Source of the DNA: Streptomyces sp. TG1A-8
GTDB lineage: Bacteria; Actinomycetota; Actinomycetes; Streptomycetales; Streptomycetaceae
Direction of reading: 5' to 3'
Length of the DNA: 64,000 nucleotides
Assembly (NCBI RefSeq): GCF_030499535.1
Contig: NZ_JASTLB010000001.1
Coordinates: forward strand, 1,922,001 to 1,986,000
This document shows positions 35,140-43,772 of the stretch, piece by piece (position 1 is the stretch's first letter; every line of letters begins with the position of its first letter). The position numbers were made by a program, and so were the translations under genes. The notes below the pieces were generated by a model. That model saw only the letters and a program-made list of their open reading frames with translations. It was not told where the DNA came from and searched no databases.

Positions 35140-36287
35140 ACGGGCACCTTCAGCGTCACCACGAACCCCTCCTCGTCCGGCCCCGCGTCCAGCGAGCCGC
35201 CCAGCAGCTCGGCGCGCTCCCGCATGCCCAGCAGACCGTACCCGCCACCGGCGCCCGTGAGGTCGCCCGGCCGGCCGCCCGAGTCCCTCACGTCCGGCGT
35301 CACTTCGTGCGGGCCGTAGTCGAGCCGCAGGCCGACCTCGGCACCGTGGGCGTGTTTGCGGACGTTCGTCAGCGCCTCCCGCGCCACCCGGCGCACGGCC
35401 TGGGAGACCTCGGCCGGCAGGGGCCTGCGTTCACCCGTGACGGTGATCCCCGCGCCGTCGGCCGCGCTGACGAGTTCGGTCAGGAACTCCTCCAGCGGGG
35501 CCGGCTCGCCGCGCAGCGCGGACAGGGCCTGCCGGGTCTCGGCGAGTCCGTCGCGGGCCATGCCCCGGGCGGCCGCCACCCGCTCCAGGATCTGTTCCCG
35601 GCCCGCTCCCCGCTCGATCAGCAGCCGGGCCGCCTCCAGGTGCACCAACTGCGCGGAGAGGCTGTGGGCGAGCACGTGGTGGATCTCCCGGGCTATCCCC
35701 GCCCGCTCGGCCAGCGCCGCCGACTCCGCCTCGGCGGCCCGCGTGGCCCGCTCCTGGACGAGCAGCCGCTGCGTGTTGCCCCGGCCCTCCGCGTCCAGTC
35801 GCACCACGTATCCGGCGAGGACCATGCCCACCACCGTGGCGGCCGTGGTCAGCCACACGTCGTTGTCGAACGTGGCGTACGAGGCGAGCGCCACCGCCGT
35901 CACGGACAGGGCGGCGCCGAGAGGCAGCCGTTCCGGTGCCGCGATGCCGCAGCCGCACCAGATCACCAGGGCGGGGCCGGTGAACCCGGTGGTCTGCGCC
36001 GCGGCCGCGGTGCCCAGGAGCACCACCATGAGAGCCACGGACGGCAGCAGCCGGTGTTCGCAGGTGGTCTGGAAGAAGGCCCAGGAGACGACGGTGGCCA
36101 GGAGCACGCCGGCCGCCGCCGCGACGGCGCCCCGGGCGTCGACGTGGTTCTGGCTGAAGGCGCCCCACAGCAGCAGCCCGAGCACCGGCAGCCGGACGGC
36201 CCGGGCGAGGAGCCGGCGCGGCCGGGTGGTCCCCGCGCGGCCGAGCGCTTCGCGCGAGGGCCAGCGCGTCCAGACGTCGTCGCTCAC
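35136..36287 (-). CDS. NarL-family sensor histidine kinase with altered H-box
   Basis: 383 residues: about six hydrophobic segments in the first 160 residues, a HisKA_3 dimerisation domain (IAREIHHVLAHSLSAQLVHLEA, about 193-215) and an HATPase domain (REALTNVRKHAHG, GYGLLGMRERAELLGG). In relatives the phosphoacceptor histidine is followed by aspartate or glutamate (IHD/IHE), which acts as the catalytic base; here it is histidine, so autokinase activity may be weak or lost. The start is the GTG at 36287, overlapping the upstream gene as GTGA with AAGGAG before it. The partner regulator is frameshifted. Confidence 0.83.
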   Translation of the reverse strand: MSDDVWTRWPSREALGRAGTTRPRRLLARAVRLPVLGLLLWGAFSQNHVDARGAVAAAAGVLLATVVSWAFFQTTCEHRLLPSVALMVVLLGTAAAAQTTGFTGPALVIWCGCGIAAPERLPLGAALSVTAVALASYATFDNDVWLTTAATVVGMVLAGYVVRLDAEGRGNTQRLLVQERATRAAEAESAALAERAGIAREIHHVLAHSLSAQLVHLEAARLLIERGAGREQILERVAAARGMARDGLAETRQALSALRGEPAPLEEFLTELVSAADGAGITVTGERRPLPAEVSQAVRRVAREALTNVRKHAHGAEVGLRLDYGPHEVTPDVRDSGGRPGDLTGAGGGYGLLGMRERAELLGGSLDAGPDEEGFVVTLKVPV

Positions 36288-36814
36288 ACGCGCTCCTTCC
36301 ACGCCGGGGCCGGCCGCGCGGCGTCACCGTATGCCGCCGGGACGGGGCGGCTTCCGGTGCCGGGGGACTGCGCCCGCCGGGCGAGGATCCCGGCACGGAC
36401 CAGCAGGGTGCCGGCGAGGCCGAGCGTCAGGGCGGAGCCGTCCTGACGCACGCCGGTGACCGAGCCCAGGGCGAAGACCGCGGCGCGCAGCGCTATCCCG
36501 ACGGCCCATACGATGCCGCTCGCCCTGCTGCTCCTGGTCCACACGACACCGTCCGGCTCCGTCCAGACGAGGCTCGTCCAGGCCCAGCCGGCGCCCGTGA
36601 CCAGCCCGATGAGGATCTCCACGGCGAGCAGCGCGGCCGACTCGGTGCGGTGGTGGGCGTCGAGCACGCCGGGCTCGCGCAGCGCCGTCACCGCAAGGAC
36701 GGCGGGCAGCAGCCACCAGCGCCGGTCGGTACCGACCGGGCGGGCGCGGAACCGGTGCACGATCACCACGGCAGCGACCGCCGCGATCACCAGTGCGTTG
36801 ACGAGCCCGGACAC
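36284..36814 (-). CDS. Small multi-pass membrane protein (DUF1453/CcdC-like), first gene of a two-component operon
   Basis: 176 residues with four to five hydrophobic helices. The overall pattern resembles the DUF1453 group found beside NarL-type systems in Streptomyces. It overlaps the sensor kinase start by four bases. It may help sense the membrane signal; no catalytic residues are visible. Confidence 0.72.
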   Translation of the reverse strand: MSGLVNALVIAAVAAVVIVHRFRARPVGTDRRWWLLPAVLAVTALREPGVLDAHHRTESAALLAVEILIGLVTGAGWAWTSLVWTEPDGVVWTRSSRASGIVWAVGIALRAAVFALGSVTGVRQDGSALTLGLAGTLLVRAGILARRAQSPGTGSRPVPAAYGDAARPAPAWKERV

Positions 36815-37245
36815 CGGAGCCTCCGTGAACGGAAGGAAGCCGGAAGCGGGCGCCGCCGACCCTTTCGAAGCTACGGAAGTCCGCAGGTCAGAGGATCGGA
36901 TTGCGGGTGGATCACGGGTGGAAACCCGTACCCGTGGCCCTCCACCCGCGGGTGGGGAAACGCCTTCTCGACTCCGTCGGCCACCGCATGGGCCCCCTCA
37001 GCGCACGGCATGCCACGGCAGGGCGCGGGGCGGGAAACGGCGCGAGGCTCCGCCACGGCGCCGGACTGCACGGGCGCGCGAAGCTCTGCGGGGGTGCGGG
37101 GGCCCGGCAGCCGCCGCACTGCTGCCGGGCGTCCGGGCGAGCGTCCGCGCACCGGCCGGGCCGTTCCCCGGCGCGCGGGCGGACCCGGCCGCCGGAGGCC
37201 GGGCCGCTCCTCGGGTCGAGGACCGGCCCGGCGTCCGGCGTAGCA
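36815..37245. other. Intergenic stretch between the membrane protein and parE, no gene recognised
   Basis: About 430 bases. It should hold the promoter of the two-component operon and the end of parE transcription. Reading frames here lack ribosome sites and recognisable motifs. A few CGGGTGGA words occur around 36904-36955; nothing else stands out. Confidence 0.5.
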
Positions 37246-39369
37246 CTACGCGTCGATCCGGGAGCGGTCCAGCGTCGCCGCCGAGCTGGAGATGAACTCC
37301 TTGCGGGGAGCCACGTCGTTACCCATCAGCAGGTCGAAGACCTGTTCGGCGGCGTCCAGGTCGGAGAGGTTGATCCGGCGCAGGGTGCGGTGGCGCGGGT
37401 CCATCGTGGTCTCGGCCAGCTGGTCGGCGTCCATCTCGCCCAGGCCCTTGTACCGCTGGATGGAGTCCTTGTACCGGATGCCCTTGCTCTGGAACCCCAT
37501 GAGCTTGTCGCGCAGCTCACGGTCCGAGTACGTGTAGACGTACTTGTCCTGGCCCTTCCTCGGCTGGATCAGCTCGATGCGGTGCAGCGGCGGGACCGCG
37601 GCGAAGACCCGGCCGGCCTCGACCATGGGCCGCATGTAGCGCTGGAACAGCGTGAGCAGCAGACAACGGATGTGGGATCCGTCCACGTCGGCGTCGGTCA
37701 TCATGATGATCTTGCCGTAGCGGGCCTGGTCGATGTCGAAGGTGCGGCCCGAGCCGGCTCCTATGACCTGGATGATCGCGCCGCACTCGGCGTTCTTGAG
37801 CATGTCGGTCACGGACGACCGCTGCACGTTGAGGATCTTGCCCCGGATCGGCAGCAGTGCCTGGAACTCCGAGTTCCGCGCCAGCTTCGCCGTACCGAGC
37901 GCGCTGTCGCCCTCGACGATGAACAGTTCACTGCGGTCGACGTCGTCGCTGCGGCAGTCGGCGAGCTTGGCGGGCAGGGACGAGGACTCCAGGGCGGTCT
38001 TCCGCCGCTGGGCGTCCTTGTGCTGGCGGGCCGCCACGCGGGTGCGGGCGGCGGCGACCACCTTCTCCATCACGACACGGGCCTGGGCGGCGGCGTCCCG
38101 CTTGGTGCTGGTCAGGAACGCCTTGAGTTCCTTCGTGATCACGTTGAACACGATGCGGCGGGCCGCCGAGGTGCCCAGCACCTCCTTGGTCTGGCCCTCG
38201 AACTGCGGCTCGGCCAGCCGTACGGTGACGACCGCGGTCAGGCCTTCCAGGGCATCGTCCTTGACGATGTCGTCCTCGGCCACGCGCAGCAGCTTCTTGG
38301 CGCGCAGCATCTCGTTCATCGTCTTGGCGACGGCCTGTTCGAAACCGGCCACGTGGGTGCCGCCCTTGGGGGTGGCGATGATGTTGACGAACGAGCGCAG
38401 GGTGGTGTCGTAGCCCGTGCCCCAGCGCAGCGCCACGTCCACGCCCAGTTCGCGGGTGACCTCGGTGGGGGTCATCTGGCCGTGGTCGTCCAGGACCGGG
38501 ACGGTCTCCTTGAAGGTGCCCTGCCCCGAGAAGCGGAGGACGTCACAGACCGGCTTGTCGTTCGCCAGGTACTCGCAGAACTCGCTGATGCCGCCGTCGA
38601 AGCGGAAGGACTCCTCGCCCTTGCTGCCGCCCTCGCCGAGCCCGAACTCGTCGCGGACGACGATGGTCAGGCCGGGGACCAGGAAAGCCGTCTGACGGGC
38701 GCGCTGGTGGAGGTTCTCCAGGGCGAGCTTGGCGTCCTTGAGGAAGATCTGCCGGTCGGCCCAGTACCGCACCCGCGTGCCGGTGCGGTTCTTGGGGATC
38801 TTCCTGGCCTTGGCCAGACCGCTCCCGGCCTCGAACCTGGCGTCCGGCCCGTTCCCGCGGAAGGCGCCCGGCACGCCGCGCCGGAAGCTGATGGCGTGGG
38901 TGTGGCCCCCGCGGTCCACCTCGACGTCGAGCCGGGCGGAGAGGGCGTTGACCACGGAGGCGCCGACACCGTGCAGGCCGCCGGACGCGGCGTACGAACC
39001 CCCGCCGAATTTGCCGCCCGCGTGGAGCTTGGTCATGACGACCTCGACACCGGACAGGCCGGTCTTCGGCTCCACGTCCACGGGGATGCCGCGGCCGTTG
39101 TCCCGCACCTCCACGGAGCCGTCGTCGTGGAGGATCACCTCGATGTGGTCGCAGTAGCCCCCGAGTGCCTCGTCGACGGAGTTGTCGATGATCTCCCAGA
39201 GGCAGTGCATCAGGCCGCGGCTGTCGGTCGAGCCGATGTACATGCCCGGGCGTTTGCGCACGGCTTCGAGGCCCTCGAGGACGAGCAGGTGCCGCGCGGT
39301 GTAGTTGGAACCGTCCCGGTCTGCTCCTGTCAGCAGCGCTGTGGACGGCACGGACGTATCGGCGGTCAC
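37246..39369 (-). CDS. parE: DNA topoisomerase IV subunit B
   Basis: ATPase subunit of topoisomerase IV, 707 residues. The GHKL ATPase domain (about 20-230) shows EIIDNSVDEALGG, DNGRGIPVD and SGGLHGVGASVVNALS; the Toprim domain has FIVEGDSALGTAK and MTDADVDGSHIR. The C-terminus carries IQRYKGLGEMDADQL. The start is the GTG at 39369 with GAGGAG nine bases before it. It was first called a second gyrB in Streptomyces, but pairs with ParC. The two genes are separate here. Confidence 0.95.
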   Translation of the reverse strand: MTADTSVPSTALLTGADRDGSNYTARHLLVLEGLEAVRKRPGMYIGSTDSRGLMHCLWEIIDNSVDEALGGYCDHIEVILHDDGSVEVRDNGRGIPVDVEPKTGLSGVEVVMTKLHAGGKFGGGSYAASGGLHGVGASVVNALSARLDVEVDRGGHTHAISFRRGVPGAFRGNGPDARFEAGSGLAKARKIPKNRTGTRVRYWADRQIFLKDAKLALENLHQRARQTAFLVPGLTIVVRDEFGLGEGGSKGEESFRFDGGISEFCEYLANDKPVCDVLRFSGQGTFKETVPVLDDHGQMTPTEVTRELGVDVALRWGTGYDTTLRSFVNIIATPKGGTHVAGFEQAVAKTMNEMLRAKKLLRVAEDDIVKDDALEGLTAVVTVRLAEPQFEGQTKEVLGTSAARRIVFNVITKELKAFLTSTKRDAAAQARVVMEKVVAAARTRVAARQHKDAQRRKTALESSSLPAKLADCRSDDVDRSELFIVEGDSALGTAKLARNSEFQALLPIRGKILNVQRSSVTDMLKNAECGAIIQVIGAGSGRTFDIDQARYGKIIMMTDADVDGSHIRCLLLTLFQRYMRPMVEAGRVFAAVPPLHRIELIQPRKGQDKYVYTYSDRELRDKLMGFQSKGIRYKDSIQRYKGLGEMDADQLAETTMDPRHRTLRRINLSDLDAAEQVFDLLMGNDVAPRKEFISSSAATLDRSRIDA

Positions 39370-39809
39370 GCGGTTCGCTCCTCGCTGAATTTCAGATGGC
39401 TCCCCTTTGGGTAAGGGGGCGGCTTCGGTCACCGCACAGAGGGTACCGACGCCTGGTAGAGGCGGTGTAACGCCACCCTCGTGGGGAACTCAGACTAGAC
39501 CAGCCTCGTATGCCTGTTCGATCCCTCGTGAGAGTGAAGCACATATCACGTTCCATTGGAGGCATGAACCATTTAGGCTCCGGGCACGTCCTCATGAACA
39601 ACCGGCAACCCGGCCGGGAGGACCGACACCGAAGACAGCGCGAACCCGTAAGCACACCAGACACGCAAACGGCACATTCGCCGCCAAACCGGCAGCAGAC
39701 AGCCGACCTGGAAAGATTTTTTCGAGGAAAAGCCACGAGCGGGAACGTTTTCGGGCTGGTTGGATGTTGACCCTGGTACGACAGCTCGTCGAGCTAGAGA
39801 AGAGGCGAC

Positions 39810-40040
39810 GTGACTACTGTTCTGACCCCCGCGAGCCCGCTGACGGCCGCCGATCGCTGCGACCGCTGCGGCGCCCAGGCATACCTGCGCGTCGTCCTGC
39901 TGAGCGGCGGAGAACTGCTCTTCTGCGCCCACCACGGTCGCAAGTTCGAGCCGGAACTCAAGAAGATCGCCGCTGAGATACAGGACGAGTCGGAGCGGCT
40001 GACCTCCACTTCGAACGCCGCTGTGGAAGAAGAGCGCTGA
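39810..40040 (+). CDS. Small zinc-ribbon protein, DUF7455-like
   Basis: 76 residues. It contains a CDRCGAQAYLRV stretch (about 17) and CAHHGRKFEPEL (about 39), likely a zinc site of two CxxC/CxxH halves, and a C-terminal helix. The start is the GTG at 39810, with GAAGAGG before it. It is conserved between hrdB and parE in Streptomyces; the function is unknown. A possible vegetative -35, TTGACC, lies at 39767-39772, but no good -10 follows. Confidence 0.8.
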   Translation: MTTVLTPASPLTAADRCDRCGAQAYLRVVLLSGGELLFCAHHGRKFEPELKKIAAEIQDESERLTSTSNAAVEEER

Positions 40041-40697
40041 ATCTCGCACACCACGACGAGCCAGCCCCGGCACAGGCCGGTGAACGGGCGGTCGTTCCAC
40101 TCCAGGAACGGCCGCCCGCGCTCATGCCGACGGCGTCGAAGGGCCTCAGGGCCGCCTGCCGGCCTACGGGAGCAGCAGCGGCCGGCTCCCAGCGCCCGGA
40201 CGTCCCGGCACGCGCGCACAGACGCCAGGGCCGCCTGCGCGCCCACAGCCGCCCCGGCCGCCGGTGGGTCGCCCCCGCCACCGCGGCGGGTGCGCGGTCC
40301 CCGCGCGCGCCCTCTGCGGCGCGGGGCCGGCCCGGCAGGTGCCGCCCCGCCCGGGCGGAGCGGGTGCGCAGGGCGTCGACCGGTACGCCACGCACACGTG
40401 GGCCACGTGCGGCCGATGCGCACAGGCGCCCCCGCCGGTCGTGTCGTGCCATCCGGACACCACGCGGACCGTGACCCGGTGCGCACGCCGGATCGTCGGC
40501 AGGTGCCCGGGGCACGGTGGAGCCCGCCGGCAGCGACTCGGCGAGCGTGAGCGCGACGGGCCACCGGAGGCGCTCCGCGGCCGGGGCCGACCCGTGACTC
40601 CCGGACGGCGATCCGCTGGCCCTCGGCCGTCGGCGGGGCCCGTACGGCCTGCGGTGGCCCGCGAACCCCGCACGCGGTTCGGCGTGACACACAGCCC
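40041..40697. other. Intergenic stretch between the DUF7455 gene and hrdB, no gene recognised
   Basis: Over 650 bases of extremely GC-rich DNA. Open frames exist on both strands (for example 40080-40550 and 40164-40673), as expected by chance at this composition, but none has a good ribosome site or a recognisable protein. A small RNA or cis-acting region cannot be excluded. Confidence 0.45.
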
Positions 40698-40732
40698 GAA
40701 GGCCCGGCCCCCACGAGGGGAGCCGGGCCTTC
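40698..40732 (-). terminator. hrdB terminator
   Basis: Perfect 11-base inverted repeat GAAGGCCCGGC (40698-40708) and GCCGGGCCTTC (40722-40732), loop 13 bases, 20 bases beyond the hrdB stop. Confidence 0.85.
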
Positions 40733-40751
40733 GCCGTCGTACGACCGGGAC

Positions 40752-42293
<1,542 letters not shown>

Positions 42294-42405
42294 GAACAAC
42301 CTCTCGGAACGTTGGAAAACGGCTTCCGGCCCCGTCCGCGTGGACGGGAACCGACCACCGGCCTGGGGACGGGCCGACGGCGCGGGCGGTGCCGGGGAAG
42401 ATGCA

Positions 42406-42432
42406 CAGCGCCTGCTATGGCGTCCGTATTCC
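42406..42432 (-). promoter_or_regulatory. Candidate SigR-type promoter of hrdB
   Basis: On the minus strand, GGAAT (42432-42428) is followed after 18 bases by GCT; the SigR consensus is GGAAT-N18-GTT, so one base differs. hrdB of S. coelicolor is known to have a thiol-stress promoter read by SigR, which makes this plausible about 115 bases before the start codon. Confidence 0.35.
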
Positions 42433-42630
42433 CTCCGCGGCTGTCACCTCTTAGGTCATCGCGCTGCCCCCGCGAGCGTTACGCCCAATCTGCGTGGCCC
42501 GAGTCACACCCTGTAAGCGCTCAAAAACGGTCGAACATGAATAAAAGTGATCGCCGCCGTGTCGGCCGGGCGACCGCTGAGCGCGACGGTCCGCCGTACC
42601 GTCGGACCCCGTCGGAGCTCACCCTCCGAC

Positions 42631-42670
42631 GGTGGCGGCGCCGCCGGCTCCCGGGCCCCGCGCCGCCACC
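42631..42670 (-). terminator. Candidate whiH terminator
   Basis: Ten-base inverted repeat GGTGGCGGCG (42631-42640) and CGCCGCCACC (42661-42670) with a 20-base GC-rich loop, about 50 bases past the whiH stop. Confidence 0.5.
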
Positions 42671-42722
42671 GCGGGAGCCCCGGCACCAGGGCACACCGGC
42701 GACCGCACCGCCCCGGACGCGG

Positions 42723-43610
42723 TCAGTGCTCCCGCGGGGCGGGGACCACGCGCTCCGCCTCGGGGTGGACGGTGAGCAGCTGCCGCATGGCCGCCTCCGC
42801 CGCCGTGCCGTCGCCGGTGCCCAGCGCGTCGACGATCCGCGCGTGCTGCGCGAGGGATGCCTCGCTCGGCCGGTCACAGCCCGTGACCGGACCGCCGGAG
42901 ACCTGGAGTGCGGAGGAGACGATCCCGAACAGGTGCTCCAGCATCCGGTTGCCCGCGAGCTGGATGAGCAGTGAGTGGAACTCGCTGTCGGCGCGCGCGA
43001 AGGTCAGCGCGTCGCCCTGGGCGACGGAGTGGCTCATGATCTCGACCATGTCGGAGATGCGCTGCTGCACCTCCTCGCGCCCGTGTCCGGCGGCGAGGCG
43101 GGCGGCGAGCGGCTCGATCGTCCAGCGCAGCTCGCTCAGCTCCCGGCGCTGGTCGTCGCGTTGCGGGCCGAAGGCCCGCCACTCGATGATGTCCGGGTCC
43201 AGGAGGTTCCAGTCACTGACGGGACGCACGCGCGTGCCGACATTGGGACGGGCGCTGACGAGCCCCTTGGCCTCCAGGACCCGGAGGGACTCCCGGACGA
43301 CGGTGCGGGAGACCTCGAAGCGCTGGCCGATCTCCTCCGGCACGAGGGGGCGGTCCGCCCCCAGGTCGCCCGATACGATCATCTGACCGAGCTGCTGGAC
43401 GAGTTGGCCGTGCAGTCCGCGTCCGCGGCTGCCTCCGGCACGTCGGCCCACGCGGCCCAGCTCGGGCTCCGCCCCCTCCCAGGCGGGCGTTCCGGCACGG
43501 TCGGTCGCCGGGCCGTCGGCGTAGGGGTGGCGGTCGAGTCCGCCCGGGCCGGCCAGACCGGAGTCTGCGGAGCGGGCGGCGGTCATCATGGTGTGCGCAA
43601 GGGTACTCAC
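42723..43610 (-). CDS. whiH: WhiH, GntR-family sporulation regulator
   Basis: 295-residue transcription factor of the FadR subfamily, at the chromosomal position of whiH beside hrdB. It is needed for sporulation septation in aerial hyphae and represses itself (known for the family). The winged helix (about 70-130) contains LGADRPLVPEEIGQRFEVSRTVVRESLRVLEAKGLVSARPNVGT; an FCD ligand domain (about 150-270) follows. The GTG at 43610 has AAAGGA directly before it. A sigma-WhiG-like -10 lies upstream. Confidence 0.92.
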   Translation of the reverse strand: MSTLAHTMMTAARSADSGLAGPGGLDRHPYADGPATDRAGTPAWEGAEPELGRVGRRAGGSRGRGLHGQLVQQLGQMIVSGDLGADRPLVPEEIGQRFEVSRTVVRESLRVLEAKGLVSARPNVGTRVRPVSDWNLLDPDIIEWRAFGPQRDDQRRELSELRWTIEPLAARLAAGHGREEVQQRISDMVEIMSHSVAQGDALTFARADSEFHSLLIQLAGNRMLEHLFGIVSSALQVSGGPVTGCDRPSEASLAQHARIVDALGTGDGTAAEAAMRQLLTVHPEAERVVPAPREH

Positions 43611-43702
43611 GGATCCTTTGTCGGCGTTGCTTCCAACTCCCTTGAGGTCTTTGGTGAAAAGCACACGAAAGGGTGATCGCTCACCTCGTCGCAATTGACG
43701 CC

Positions 43703-43710
43703 TTATCGGA
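43703..43710 (-). promoter_or_regulatory. Candidate sigma-WhiG promoter (-10) of whiH
   Basis: TCCGATAA on the minus strand matches seven of eight bases of the WhiG -10 (GCCGATAA). whiH is known to depend on WhiG. The expected TAAA at -35 is not at the normal 15-16-base spacing; the nearest is GAAA 12 bases upstream. Confidence 0.5.
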
Positions 43711-43772
43711 AAGAAATGGGCGTTTCCTGGGGAGTTGTGCACACAGGGGGACCACAAGCGTGCGGGCGGTCG

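Noticed and set aside
36901..37243. Overlapping frames in the gap before parE.
   Set aside because: None has a ribosome site; high GC alone keeps the frames open.
39741..39768. SigR-like promoter (GGAAC ... GTT) before the DUF7455 gene.
   Set aside because: The spacing is 19 bases and the -35 has C in place of T; such matches are common in GC-rich DNA.
39564..39770. A 68-codon frame with a good ribosome site between parE and the DUF7455 gene.
   Set aside because: Composition is unlike a protein of this genome, it overlaps a probable promoter and no family is recognised.
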